The position numbers and the translations under genes are program-made. From the NCBI RefSeq assembly GCF_000005505.3, contig NC_016131.3, positions 54,049,355 to 54,113,354 on the forward strand: DNA of 64,000 nt. Direction: 5' to 3'. The notes below the pieces were generated by a model that was not told where the DNA came from, did no database searches, and saw only the letters and a list, made by a program, of their open reading frames with translations. Below are positions 46,727-58,860 of the stretch, in pieces; position 1 is the first letter of the stretch; every line of letters starts with the position of its first letter. The stretch is from Brachypodium distachyon (lineage: Eukaryota > Streptophyta > Magnoliopsida > Poales > Poaceae).

Positions 46727-47045
46727 TTGGGAAGGATCTTGAAGCGGGCCGCCGGCGGGCCACCGCCGGAGCTAGAGGGCTGGGCGGAGCGGGCGGACGG
46801 CGGTGGCACTATTCGCCGGGGGAAGAGGGTAGGATGGAGGAGGGCGACGTCGATGTGGTCGGGACGGTCGGCGGCAGGAGGACCTCGTCCGGCGACCATC
46901 GAGAGGGAGAGGAGCAAAGAGCAGGGCGGGGGAAGAATATGGAAGGGGAGCAGCGGCGGCGGAGGATGGCAACGGTGGCGGCAGGGGACGCCAGGACGGA
47001 GGCAGGAACGAGAATTTGGGGTCTAGCTGGGCTGATGGGCTTTAG
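46727..47045 (-). other. GC-rich block, possible orphan first exon
   Basis: An isolated GC island in AT-rich DNA. On the minus strand a frame MVAGRGPPAADRPDHIDVAL...FKILPNCLG ends at a good GTAAGG donor near 46726, the look of a grass first exon. No downstream exon can be linked with confidence. Confidence 0.25.
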
Positions 47046-48104
47046 AGAATTACGAGTCAAGGCCAGGGGCCGAAAATGCATAAAATCCAGCCCGAAACAG
47101 TCTAAATAACTTGGAGATTTGTAAGATTTGATCCCATAGAATTTTCTTCAAGGATTCATTTGCAGCATATTTTATGAAAATTTTACGTCCACTTCACATC
47201 TTTAAGATTTTTATTTTTTCTTTGTATCCAACAACCTTTCGTGTAACCACATCTTGTAGAATTTTGTAATCATTTTTTCTATTTCTTTATTTTTCCTATC
47301 ATGCGAATCAAGAGGCCTCGAAACTATTTGGAACAAAGGAATCAAGGCTACCGATTTCACAGGAAAGGCAACACACATGCTTTTTGCCGGTCTCCCGTTC
47401 ACCACCCTTTCGACTTTCGACACCCTGTGCACCCCTTTGTGTTCCGGCAAACATCCACTTTTGCATCCATGTTCATATCATATTTTCTTCTTATTCATTT
47501 CCAACCGTATCTCTATTTCCATATCCCTCTATGCTAATAACAAACACAATATCCCTCGCAAAAAAACACAATATTCCTCCAGAGTTCAATCAAAGTGATG
47601 CTAAACACATGCACTAGGAGAATAAATCCTAGCCGTTGTGTTTACCTAGGCTTCTAATACTCGATTTCCTGGGCATTGGCCCTTACTTGGGAGTTTATAC
47701 AAAATGCCCACAAGAAGTTAGTTGCATTAGAGACATCGGCTATATGGCAGACTTCTTTTTAATAAGTAATTTTAATCTCTATACTTGCATAAAAAGAAAA
47801 TTCATCGAAGGTAAAGAAAAGAACGGTGAAACATCTGCAACAAGTAATTCCGGCCGGATGGAACAGCAAAAGAGTGATCTTCCTGTCTAAACAGATGGCT
47901 TCCAAGCTACAGTAGCTGCCACGTGGGCCCTTACATGCCTTAAACCAGACCTCCCAAAAACCGGAGCAAGAGAACTGCAATTGCTGAACCCCCATCCCCT
48001 TCTCTGTTCTCTCTCCGCGCTGCGGTCTCCGAGTCGCCGGCTAGCGGCCGCCGCCACCTCTCGATAGATTCCAAGATTTGGAGGGAGGGAGGGAGGTCAC
48101 GGCC

Positions 48105-49793
48105 ATGTCGTCGCTGGGGACATCCAAGGGGATCCTGGAGATCGCCAAGTTCGGGGTGTACCTCGCCGTCCCCATCACCCTCACCTACCTCGTCGCCACC
48201 GATTCCCAGTCCATCAAGAAGCTCATGGGCCTCGTAAGGATTCCTTTCCGCTGCTCTTCGTTCGGTTCGGTTTTCGGATCGTGGATGGATCGGTAGTTTC
48301 TTTGCCATCTCGTCCATCCTACTGCGAAAGTGAGTGGCGTAGAAATTACAGAACTAGAGGGCTAGGTCGGTACAGCAATCAGTATTACTTTGTGTGCTGG
48401 GGTTATTGACTATAGGCTATGAGTTCAGGAACAGATAGGGAGAGTAGGCTGTGGTATATGTGGGTTGAGATTAAGCTTAGGCTCTCACCTGCGTCAAGCA
48501 TTTTGTAGCTGCTAAAGGATAATTTTTAGCTGCTAAAATCCGAGATATGCTCAGTCGAAATGGCCTTATACGTGGATGCTATCTGACTATGCGGATTTGT
48601 ACTCTCGAAATCTGGTCAATAGACAAGGGTGCTTGTTGAAGGCAAGGGAACTCCAAGATGTGATAGACTGATAGGATACCGATATGACAGTGGTTCAAGT
48701 GATGTGCATTTGCCCAATCTGAAGAACAATAACTAGAATGTAGTCTAACCAGAATCCCAATTATAAAATCGAGGGAATATAAGTCAAGTGAATTAATTCG
48801 ATAGTTCTTATTGGACGATAAAAGGTAACAGATGGATTTGTCTTTGGACCCATAATTGAATAAGTGGAACGTGGCGATGTTTAGTTTGGCTTTGGGAATT
48901 GGCGTATAGTTTCTTAACCCCATTAGATGAGACATCCCATTTTTCGTTGATAAAGATTTGAGAACTGTGCTGACAAAAACACTGGAGGCCTTCTTTGATG
49001 ACTATCTCTTGTCTAGTTTAACTAATTAGAAATTACCTGGGATCTCTTTGTATTTACGTCAGCCTGGTTCTACATAAGAATTGGCAATCAGGATTTAAAT
49101 CTTTGTTCATTTGTAAAGGGTACAGAGGATGGATGCATTTGGATCTCAAGCTGAATTACAGGCTTGTAGCAACGGGTGCTGAATGACGGCGATGCCATTG
49201 AAACTGATGATGTCTAGTTTGGAATAAACATAGTGTTTCATAATTCATAAGATCCAAGCCACTTTTCGTTAGCAAGGTTGTAGAATGGTGCTGACTAACA
49301 CAGGATGCCTTCTTCTATGCCACTTCTCTTTCTAGTTTAACCAAATAAAAATCATGTAGTATCACTTCATTCTGGTGCAACTAAGGAATTGGGCATACAA
49401 GATTTGTGGTGTCAAACATCTGAATTCAACCATCTTATTTATCTGTGTACCAGTGGCAATTGTTGTCAACATTGCTGATCATTTATCAACACATGATCTC
49501 ATAGTAGTATCTTTTTTTATGCTGATGATACTTCTTACTACTGTTTCTTGTTTTGTTGCATCATAGAGTTACCAGAAAGAAATTTATTACCCATGTGTTT
49601 TCATGTTTCCCTTGGTTTACATTCCTTCCCTTACCTTCCTAGTGGCATTCTGCAGAAGCTCGAATTAATACTCTGCTTGCTCTGATTGCAGCGTCCTTAC
49701 GTAGTTTATCCTCCAGAAGGTCCACGCCCACCGCCGCCAGAAGAGCTTCGTGAAAGGGCTCGGGAGATAGCTCGCAGCAGGAGGCAAGAGTAA
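48105..49793 (+). CDS. PET100-like mitochondrial cytochrome c oxidase assembly protein, 2 exons, 76 aa
   Basis: Exons are 48105-48233 and 49692-49793 with GT-AG ends and a phase-0 junction. The product has one predicted membrane segment near the N-terminus (FGVYLAVPITLTYLVA, about 16-31). A YVVYPPEGPRPPPPEELRER block and a charged Arg/Glu helix follow, matching the short Pet100 family (inner-membrane chaperone of cytochrome oxidase). Plant members of this size begin with a similar 'TSKGILEIAKFGVY' stretch, from memory of the family. The only small-protein alternative would be an unrelated single-pass mitochondrial protein. Upstream, 47940-48100 is GC-rich leader. The 1.46-kb intron shows nothing else. 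Confidence 0.65.
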
Positions 49794-50536
49794 ACGAGTG
49801 GACCACGATAACTTTGATGATTCTTACCGAGATCATCTGCTGATTGAAACTAAAATCCACCCTGGAAGAGATTCAGAAAATATGAACTCAAGCTAAGTGC
49901 GACCGTTGACATGTTGTCATGGGTGTCTGGTTGTCAATAACGTGTTGTATAAGTTGAAAGAAACACAGTGGATCCAGTTTGTTGTTCTGTTATGAGCTTT
50001 AACTTCTATCAGATGGTTGATGAAATCATGAAAATTACTGATAACGGTTTGTAAGCTTTGGAGTAAATTGTTCTCAGTCTCTGGGGTAAATCAAACTTGG
50101 CCAAATTTGAAGGAACATTTGTCCAGTAGTGTTATTTCGATGAAAGACACAACTGAGCTATTATTTGCTTAGTTTACCATATAAATACATCGGCCACCCT
50201 GCGAACTACAAATGGTACACATGTAAAACACTCATTATATATGTCATAAATTAGCATTGCAGCGTTTGAACAGAACAATAATTAATCAAAGAATGATGAG
50301 CTAAAAGGAACTGTACAACCGCTGAGTTTAAATATTATGTACTTGAGTTACAGCAGAAGCTTCTTTAAGTTTCTTATGGCATGTGTGCAGTGTCATAATC
50401 ATCCTTATACCACGAGTCCATTCATCCTGGTGCATGGGCCTGAGAAGAATATGATATTCACCATCTTCCGAATACCATTGATCATACCGAGTAATTTACA
50501 CCATTGGTCCATCTAAATTTCAACTGTAGAGAGTGG
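49794..50536. other. Convergent intergenic region, nothing seen
   Basis: 3' flanks of the PET100-like and GBP-like genes, which point toward each other. AT-rich, with no element or gene recognised. Confidence 0.5.
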
Positions 50537-53500
50537 TTAATCTGTTCTTGCGCGGCTGGAGCTTCTGTATGATCCTCTGTACAATGGAAGCAATGATCGG
50601 CCAATCCGACTCCTTATACCGATGCAACGCCAATAGATAGCTAAAAAGGACAGCATGATAACAATTGGGATCGCCCATCTGCTCAGAAACAACGTCGTAA
50701 GACTGATGCAGGCATGCAGCGGACAGACAGATACAGCAGACAGATAGAACGTCATAAGAGTGATGCAGGTATGTGTTGTAGTATAATTAGGTAGGAAAAA
50801 AGCTAACCTGTCAAGATCAAGAACAGGGCTGTACACAATAGTTTCCCATGAAGAAACAATGATGTGCCAGACGGGATTGTAGTAGAGCGAATCTGATGAC
50901 CAGAACAACCTTGTGTATGTCTCCAAGAAGATGAACATCACCCATGCAGCAATTTCAAGTAAAAAAAGCTTTATGATGAATCGCCCGATGACCACCATGA
51001 TTAAGGAGAATGCCACCAGCCAGTTGAAGAGCTTGTTGTTGTACTCCCTGATGAAAAGAGCACTGGACCTTGCAAGCATCTGGAAGCATGAATATGAATT
51101 AGAGTTCGTTAATCAACATCAGGAGAGATCATAATATATAGGCTTCAGTGCGAAAAGTTTAATTAGTACAGTCAGAAACACACATAATATTGGGGAGCGC
51201 CCGGTTGGAAAACAGAAGTAACACATTATGTTTTCAGACACTCTAAATACAGATCTGACTAAATAGTGTACTTTGGCATTTTACAGAAAAGGAGGCTGAA
51301 GAAGGTGAACAAAGTTTTTCCTTTCCCTACCTTTAGGTTCTACTCCCTCCGATCCTAAATTGTTGTCGAAATATTACATGTATCTAGAAGCTTTTTAAGA
51401 ATAGATACATCCATATTTGAGCAAATTTAAGTCAAGAATTTAGGATCATTGCTTATTTGCTAAATTCTTTTATATTTATAGATCAGAAGTGTTTTAGACT
51501 AGTTCAACATCATTGCTTATTTGAAAGAAATTTTTTACTTTGGTATTAAACAGCAAGAAAAAAGAACCGGATTTAGTTAACTGTGATTTGTTGCCAAGAA
51601 CTAAACTAGAACACTATCTGAATACTGTAAAACATCTGACAGTTGAAAGAGTGATTTGCAATTTTTTTTCTGGGCAAACATATAGTATGTTTAAAGCTCA
51701 ATGTATTCTCCCAAAATCTATCATAGTCAGTGATGATCCTATCTCTCCTCATGGAAAATATCTTATGTTCAAAGAGATAAACCTTTGACATTCGATGTTC
51801 ATAGCCTCCCTTGGCAGGCCCCACACACTCCATTTCAAAACTTTGATTGCAGTGAAGAAACACTGCATTAAATTTTGCCATGGAAGGAAGCTTCAAGGCT
51901 TGAAGGTGATCCATCTTATCTTCACACTCTGAGAATCTTGCTTCACACAACTTTGATGACTGATACTCATTGGCTAAACCAAAGCTTCTGAAGACCTAAA
52001 AATAATACCCAGTTAAAGTATATTGAAGATAATATCCATTGTGCATAGGCTGCAAGTGGCACAAGATGAAAATAGTTCTTTCCCCTATAAGGGCCTGTTT
52101 GACACTTTGACATAGGAATTTTACAGGAGACAGTTCGTTTCCTGCAAGAATCTATAAAAACTCCACAAAATGTATGGCACATTACGAGGTATCCTATAGA
52201 ACAAAGCTTATGTGAGCTAGTAACTAGGAATGTAATTTCATTACCAAGAATCATGGACTTCTTATGTGAGCGAGCTAGCACAGCACTGGTGCGTTGCGAC
52301 GGAAAAATAACTCTATGTTTCAAATATTCAGTCTACCATTTATGCCAAATTAAACCATCTTTAACTCACTCATCTCAGACATTTATGTCAAATTTTATAT
52401 GTGGTGGCAACAAGGTGACGGACCACCTCCACCGTTTGACATCTTTATAAGAGTAAAGATACCATAACCTCTAACTCAGATGTAAGATTTTAGATCTGTA
52501 CCACAAATTTCCAATTCATATTAACTGAAAATATATATGTTGTTTTGGATTTCATTAACTGAACATGTGTGGCATATAATTTCAACTGCATAAACATTAA
52601 GTGCTGTCTGGAGAACCTTTTTCATTTCTTCATCGAGATTGAGGAAGGACTGGGCAGCATAATGTTTACCGAAATGCTGCTTGTCGAAAAGCTTTCTAGC
52701 TTCATCTTCTGCCAAATCATGAACCTGCTGAAGTTTATCAACTGATACAGGTAGACTCACTCTTTCCATTTTTTCAGTATACAACGTCAAGCAACGCTCA
52801 AGAATGCCCTTATTGAAAACTTCAACAAGCGACCCTGTCGATGGGATTTCTCCTTTATTCAAAGCCTCGAGTATCTAAAACAAAAGCATAGAACTTAAGA
52901 GAATAGTTTGCAAGAAAGAACTAAGATTACAGATACATCAATCCTGAACACCAACAAGTATTACCTGCCCTAGGAAGGATACAAACTCCTTTCCATTTAA
53001 GGTTCTACCCTGCACAAGTTTTGGTTTTATCATGGATGCAACTAATTGCTTCAATGCATCCCTCCTTTCGACATACAATGGGTCAAGTTCTTGATCCTCC
53101 ATATCACATAACTTCGTCCTTTGCAGATGAGGCTGGAAAAGAATAATTCATCATCTGAACAATTTATTGGTATAAAGACAAGAACACCCGAATGAACAGA
53201 GATGGGGTTACAGTAGGTAATACAGCTCAAATGACAACGTTAAACTCATATAAGTGTTCCCTCAGCGAAAATCACATTTTATGCTTTTATTTAGTAGATA
53301 AATAATAAATAAATTTCATGAGCACTGCAACACGTGCATGGTGGTGGCATAATTTCGGATCCCAATTATTCACAGCCATCATCGCAGCTAATTGGTCATA
53401 ATGCAGAACATGAAATCAAACATTGTCACGCACCTGGGGCATGCTAAAAGCAGTACTGTTATCACCCATAACTGCTAAAGAGTCTCTGATTTGGTTGACC

Positions 53501-56500
53501 TAATATAACAAGAAAACCATTTTTTCGTCATCAAACTTGCATAAGATATTTTCCAGTTAATAACATAGTGCTTGAAATAATTGTACCTCATCAATATATT
53601 TGTCTCCTGCCGCAAAGCATTAAAAGAAGGTTAATTCAACTGTTCAAAAGATATTTCCAGATCCGACAGCTTCAAAAGGAGGTACTTCAAATAGCAAAAA
53701 AAATAACCTCTAACCATTGCTGTTAGGCACCCGTTGGAGAGCTTCATCAACCATCTGCTGAACAGATTTGCCTTCTGTTTAATGAAAATTAAAACTTGAA
53801 ATTGTCAGAGGAAGTTTGACCAGACAGTGGTTTATACTCAAAACAGAATATCATCAACAATGGTGAAATGCATATACCAGACATGATTAAACGGCACCTG
53901 ATTAAACAGAGAATTATTTGAGACAATGTACCCTTTTACTAATTACTAAAGTCTACAACTCATGCCAATTATGTTGCCGTAACAATATTCTCTATATGAG
54001 CCCGCACACAATATCCTGCATGACCCTTATATGGCACATAAAGCCAGCAAGTCGAATGGCAAAGTTCAAAGTTAAAGGAAGTCAAAGGGAAGTCCAAGCA
54101 GAAGAAGGCCCATAAGAAGATGGTGCATGGGTAGGCTAGTCCACCATGGATCATGCACTCCCCTCTCAACCTATTCTATCATGGAGAGCTTGCAAAATTC
54201 ATTCCGTAATGAAATCCCATGGAGGGTGGCCTAGAGCTCCAAGTTCTGACTGGGAACTCTAGTGGCCACCTAGGGAAGTCCTCAACGACCGAAAGTCGAT
54301 AGTCCAGTCCCATATGAGGCACCTCTCTTGAAATCGCACTAGGTCATGCTCCTTGAGACAGCCGAAGCTATTCAAAAACATCGACAAGCCTGAATATTGT
54401 CAGTGTACAATGACTTCCTATAAAGCAGGAGTGCACTGCCTGTTACTCTTGTCATGCTCTATAGACATCCCCTTATCAGTGTTATTTCTGTGATGACAAC
54501 AATGTTTTTCCATGCAAAAAGAATAATGATGATTTTTCCCATATTTTTCAATGGCATATAATTGACTCTCTAAGCAACATTGATCTTTGGCAGGTTTGGG
54601 TATCTACAACAGAGAAAGTTAATCATATCCTAAAGTGAAGCCTTCGATTCAGAAATAGCCAAAAATCTTGAGATCAAATGCAACAGTTTCAATGCCAGGA
54701 GACCAGGATTCATGGGAACAAGGGTTCTCCTCTAGTTTTTAATGATGGGTTCCTTACCAATCCAGCACGTGACAATAAGAATTCTGATGATTTGATCTGT
54801 GATGCATTACATGTTTCTCTCATGACAATTTCATGCACCTAATGTTCAATACATGGTGAAATAAGTGTCTCGTGATCCACTCAAAAATGGCCTTTAAAAG
54901 AACTTACGGAGGAAATCCCTCTGAATCAGCCACAGGAGTTTTGCTGGCTCAAAAGCAACATCTTGCCCCTGCAGGTTCAGGGAAACATGATTTACATTTA
55001 CTGTTCCATTTTCATAATCTTGAGAGTCTTGTTAATGAATTATTACCTTCACTCTTGTTTCCACAAGAAAGAGACAAAAATAGACATTTGTTAGAACATT
55101 AGCAAGCTACGTGTTAAAATGGAATTCTTCTATCAGAAATGGCTGCTAGCAAACCTTCCATAGAATTCTTCAGCAAGTTCAACAGCAAATGAGAGTCTCG
55201 ATATATCAGCTTCACGAATCTGTCAAAGTACGAAAAATTTACAGCTATAGAATTGTAAAATTAATGGCTGTTAAATAAGAGAGTAAATGTGAGGGCATCA
55301 GGAGCCGTAGAAACTAACCGTCTCAGGAAGATTGTAGACAAGAACAGAACTCAAAACAGCTGCCAGAGCAAATATCCTAAGTCGAAAAAAAAGGCCCAAG
55401 AACAATTTTTTTACATCAAACCCAGAAAATCATAATTCATAATTACACCATAATTTGTTTTAGGCAACAAACCTATCATCATATACATTTGATTTGCCAA
55501 TGCTCTCAAATCCTTCAGTATCCAGGTAAAGGACAGACACTTTGGAGCCATCAACATCAATTTCAACTGGAGTTCCCCAAACCCAGATACCTGCAAATCG
55601 TAGAGCAGTGTGATAATACTTAATATCCTCTAATTAGCATACGGGCATGACAGAAGAACATTACGTTGGTGCCAACGGCAGACCAGCTTACCTTTTGTTT
55701 TGGTATCTCGCATGTGTCCAACTCCAAAACCTGCAGAGCAAACTTACAATTCCCCAGGCCAAAATAACCACTTATCTGAAGCATGATATACAAGACCAGA
55801 AACTTCCATGTACCTTTATTACAGGATAAGGAGAGAAGCTGGTTGAGAAGGAAAGATTTTCCAGATCGATATGGACCAATAACCTGATCCAACAATCAGA
55901 GAGAGAAATATTAATCTGTGCAAGGACAAACATGTAGTGGCAGCACCATGGCATTAATTACGAGAATGTAAAAAGTGTCATGTGCTGATGAAACTAGAGA
56001 TCGTTCAGATTATGAACTTCATACATACAGAGACAGCAGCTATTGGAGTGTTGATCCTTTGGATTGCCTCCAAACCTTCTTTTGAAAGGCGGAGTTTAGT
56101 GTGGCCATAATCCGGCTCCACTATGGGAAACCTGCATAACTACCTTTGGTCAAAAGTCTGACAGCTGCAACGATTACAGTAACTCTTTCTTTTAAGGAAA
56201 GATTCAGTAAATTTGCTGACAAATATCCATGTATGACTAAGAGTGCCTACTCCATATCTCATATCATGATATCTGCATTGTTTGTTCAAGTTTGTGTAAT
56301 AAAACTTTTTGTTCAATGGATCAACTGCTGCTTGATTCGCACGATAACCCACAAAAAAGAACTAACCAGTCCTAGGCTACAATCTCAATCCAAACCTATA
56401 ACTACGCTTAGATTCCAACAACTAAAGCCTAGCACGCAGCCACACAGGCGCACAGCAAACTTAAAAACGTCAATAACAAAATTGCACTTACGCGCGCTCG

Positions 56501-56595
56501 AGCTCACCGGCATCGGATTCCCCAACCGCTGCGGCAAGCGTCCACACAATCGCTGCCGCAGCCCATATCGCCAGCGCACACCTCCGCCACCCCAT
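50537..56595 (-). CDS. Guanylate-binding-protein-like large GTPase, 17 exons, 607 aa
   Basis: Exons are 56595-56492, 56131-56029, 55883-55814, 55730-55692, 55590-55473, 55376-55319, 55219-55155, 55053-55047 (7 nt), 54968-54908, 53774-53715, 53606-53587, 53499-53434, 53132-52965, 52874-52617, 51995-51783, 51079-50808 and 50678-50537. All are GT-AG and one frame runs through. An N-terminal signal-like hydrophobic segment (about 8-24) precedes the GBP GTPase domain: P-loop GPYRSGKS (72-79), switch region TKTKGIWVWG, DTEG (129-132), and the RD motif in LLWLIQRDF (205-206). A helical GBP C-domain follows. Membrane helices lie near the C-terminus (about 487-527 and 562-577). Plant GBP-like proteins are poorly characterised; vertebrate relatives act in immunity and membrane remodelling. 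The exon 1 donor GTAAGT at 56491 was chosen because it alone keeps frame. Introns host a Helitron and a Stowaway. Confidence 0.93.
51343..51448. repeat. Stowaway MITE, right end decayed
   Basis: CTCCCTCCGATCCTAAATTGTTGTCG at the left is followed by the same family text as 79-190 in inverted orientation ('ttacatgtatctaga', 'agaatagatacatccatatttg'). It ends 'gaatttaggatcattg', so the right terminus is mutated. It lies in a GBP gene intron. Confidence 0.75.
52275..52459 (-). mobile_element. 185-bp Helitron-like element in a GBP intron
   Basis: On the minus strand it starts TCTTTACTCTTATAAAG, preceded by A. It ends CCGTCGCAACGCACCAGTGCTGTGCTAG. The 3' flank is C, not the expected T. It shares TCTTTACT at the 5' end and GCAACGCAC near the 3' end with the Helitron at 25468-26082. 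It lies between exons 14 and 15 and does not disturb splicing sites. Confidence 0.6.
55047..55053 (-). other. 7-nt microexon of the GBP-like gene
   Basis: The minus strand reads CAAG|AGTGAAG|GTAATA. The seven bases complete the split Arg codon from the previous exon (AG+A), then give Val and Lys, and hand over in phase 0 to GGG CAA GAT. Joining the flanking exons directly shifts the frame, so this exon is required to make FYGRVKGQDVAFEP. Confidence 0.8.
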
Positions 56596-57356
56596 CTCCA
56601 CCGCACTCCCCCACAGTCACCTTCTCGCCGCGGCACGTACTCGCCACCCTCCAGCTCCCCAAAGCCCACAAACGGACCCCGAGCACCTCCGAGCTTCGGG
56701 AAAAAATTGCTGGGTGGTGCGCGGCGGGCGAATGGCGTATCCACGGGGCCGCCGTCGGGTCGAGGCAGGGAGAAGGGGGAGATCCAGCGACCGGCAATGG
56801 AGGAGGAGAGGGGGCGAGGAGTAGGAGGTGGGTGATATAGCGCTTGGGTTTTGGGATCGGACGCGGTGGTGGGTTTCCCGATACCCCCCGCTCGCGGTTT
56901 GCTTCGAGGAGGGAAGGAAGGAAACGTCGAGGCGACGCGACGGTGGCCGGAGGTGGAGTGGAAAGGTCGGCGAGCGGAAGGGACGAATGGTTTAGCGATT
57001 TTAAATGGGAAATTTTGCCTGATTCTTTCTCCTAATTACCCTTTTTATAGGGTGTATGTAGTAATTAAATCCGGTTTTACACTGGAGGTGCCGTAATTAC
57101 CAGTTCTGAAATAATGGATGGCCCGGTCACTAGTGACCCCACGTGTCAGAACGATGTGGACCGTAGCTGGGCTTGGACCTATGGGCCGTGGCCCGCAAAG
57201 AAGAAGAAGGTGCCGGACACCGAGTCCGTCTAGGGAACAAACTGATGGTCGGTGGCTATGTGATCTGTCCATATATTCTGACGGAGGGGAGGGATCGAGC
57301 CTCCAGTTCCCACTTCCCAGTATTCCCAGCTCTCAAACAACCGTTCGCGCGCGATC
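56596..57356. other. Divergent promoter region between GBP-like and DUF3615-type genes
   Basis: The 761 bp separate two start codons that face away from each other. The GBP side is GC-rich up to about 56990; the other side is AT-rich. I see no clear TATA box for either gene and no other gene. Confidence 0.45.
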
Positions 57357-58109
57357 ATGGACGCCGCTCCCCTACGGGTGCTCACTCCGGTGCGCTACTC
57401 CGCCAAAGACGACGACGGCTACATGGAAGAACTCGACGACGAGCCGCAAAGCCCGCAACATTCTCCGGGCGGCACGCTTCATCCTCGCTCGCCACGCCCA
57501 CCACGCCAGCCCGTCCAGCGGCCGCCGCCACTGACGCCGCGCTCCTGGAAGGCGGCGGCGGCGGATTTCGCGCTGCGGCCGCCGGAAGAGCCATTGTTTC
57601 CAGAGCCCGAGCTGGGCTGGGACGTTGTCCTCGCCAACCATCTAGCCGATTGCCCACGCCCACCCTACGAAGACCGCCCCGGCGACGTGCTCACGCCCAA
57701 GAACCTCGAGTACAACGAGGTCAAGTACGAGCTGGCCAGGGTGACCGGGTGTAACTTCATGATCTTCGGCCCCAGGGGAGTGTACCAGCACGTCAACTTC
57801 TACGCCAGGGAGGTTCGCGGTGGAGGCGCGGAGGCGGAGGAGGAGCGCTTCTTCTTCGCCGAGGTGCTCGACAAGTACATGCACAAGAGAGAAGGGACCG
57901 AGCAGATCCTGACTTGCATGTGCTCCCTGGACGAGGAGGCCGGCGACGACGAGCAAGTCGGCGGCGTCCGTGACCACCCGTTCGCTGAAGCTAGGCCGTG
58001 GGTTGTGCCTGTGGATTATTGTCAGGAGTGTGGGGATGAGATTAAACATCCGAAAGACGGGGGGCGGCATTGTATCAAGCCGGTCGCTCCTGCGGATCTC
58101 TTTGATTAG
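57357..58109 (+). CDS. DUF3615-type protein, single exon, 250 aa
   Basis: The ORF has strong grass codon bias (GC-rich third positions) and a clean ATG. The first 70 residues are Pro/Ser-rich, low complexity. From about 115 the order NEVKYELARVTGCNF, GVYQHVNFYAR, FFFAEV, ILTCMCSLDEE and YCQECGDEIKHP matches the DUF3615 family of grass-expanded proteins of unknown role: a cystatin-like-looking alpha/beta unit followed by Cys pairs that may bind zinc. C218/C221 (CQEC) and C234 are candidates. It is divergent from the GBP-like gene. A truncated copy lies about 750 bp downstream. Function unknown. Confidence 0.7.
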   Translation: MDAAPLRVLTPVRYSAKDDDGYMEELDDEPQSPQHSPGGTLHPRSPRPPRQPVQRPPPLTPRSWKAAAADFALRPPEEPLFPEPELGWDVVLANHLADCPRPPYEDRPGDVLTPKNLEYNEVKYELARVTGCNFMIFGPRGVYQHVNFYAREVRGGGAEAEEERFFFAEVLDKYMHKREGTEQILTCMCSLDEEAGDDEQVGGVRDHPFAEARPWVVPVDYCQECGDEIKHPKDGGRHCIKPVAPADLFD

Positions 58110-58860
58110 TTCTAGCTATATCTGGTATCGTACTGTGCACGGTCTGACGGTCGAAGCCAGGCTAGCTACGGTGTCGACTCTTTTGTAGCGACTTCCTATA
58201 AATAAGAATGTGTTAGTGTGTTAATTTAATGAAAGTTCGACACAATTCCAGTGTCCGTGTGCCATCTCCATCCGTGGTAATCCGTAGTGTTTCGATTGGG
58301 TATATGGAGTGGTATGGCATGGAATTAATGGTTGCGAAAGGAAGTAATAACACCGAAAGTATAAGAACTTGTATTGCACGAACAGTTTAATACAACAAGT
58401 TGTAAAATGGGGCCGGTGGTACCCTAACTTGACATGCGGGAGCACTTTTGGTCATTGCCAATGGGGAGGCGACACGTGGCTTGCCAGCTGACTTGTCCAT
58501 TTTACACAAAGCCCTCGCACAGTTTTGCTTATTAAAAAAATTGTGATGATTCTGATGTTTGGTTGGTAGAATACTACATTTGAAACGGAACCAACTGGTT
58601 CCAAGAAAAGGAATGTTCCAGGCAGATGGGGAATGCACCGGTTCCTCAAAAATTGAGGTATAACAATTGCAGATTCCACCTATCATTGTGAGGGTCGTTG
58701 CACGAAACACCCATTCGACGTCATTTTTTGTAGAAAACACCCACTCGACATCTAATCCGTTGCGCATAAATCCTAATCCGTATTTGAGCTCATTAACGAG
58801 CATTCTGACCCGTGGGCCCCACAAGTCAGAGCCACGCTGGCCACTCTGGCTTGCGACGCC
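58110..58860. other. Spacer between the DUF3615-type gene and its truncated copy
   Basis: 3' flank, AT-rich. A near-duplicate phrase 'aacacccattcgacgtc' / 'aacacccactcgacatc' occurs at about 58708 and 58737. Stop-free minus frames here show no domain. Confidence 0.45.

Larger units (their letters stand above)
42559..47900. other. Long AT-rich intergenic region
   Basis: 5.3 kb without a confident gene. Contents: a (TGC)n/(TGT)n tract in the bZIP 3'-UTR (42601-42625), a Stowaway MITE (43841-44078), a weak minus-strand coding-like patch (45130-45400), a 17-bp-arm hairpin (46337-46382) and a GC-rich block (46735-47045). The rest is unassigned. Confidence 0.5.

Noticed and set aside
56484..56520. 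Alternative GTGAGC donor for GBP exon 1
   Set aside because: It would put a stop immediately into exon 2; the GTAAGT donor keeps the frame.
56385..56797. Two longer minus frames over the first exon of the GBP-like gene
   Set aside because: Neither is in frame with the conserved GTPase exons; the third frame gives a signal-like start and a GTAAGT donor that joins correctly.
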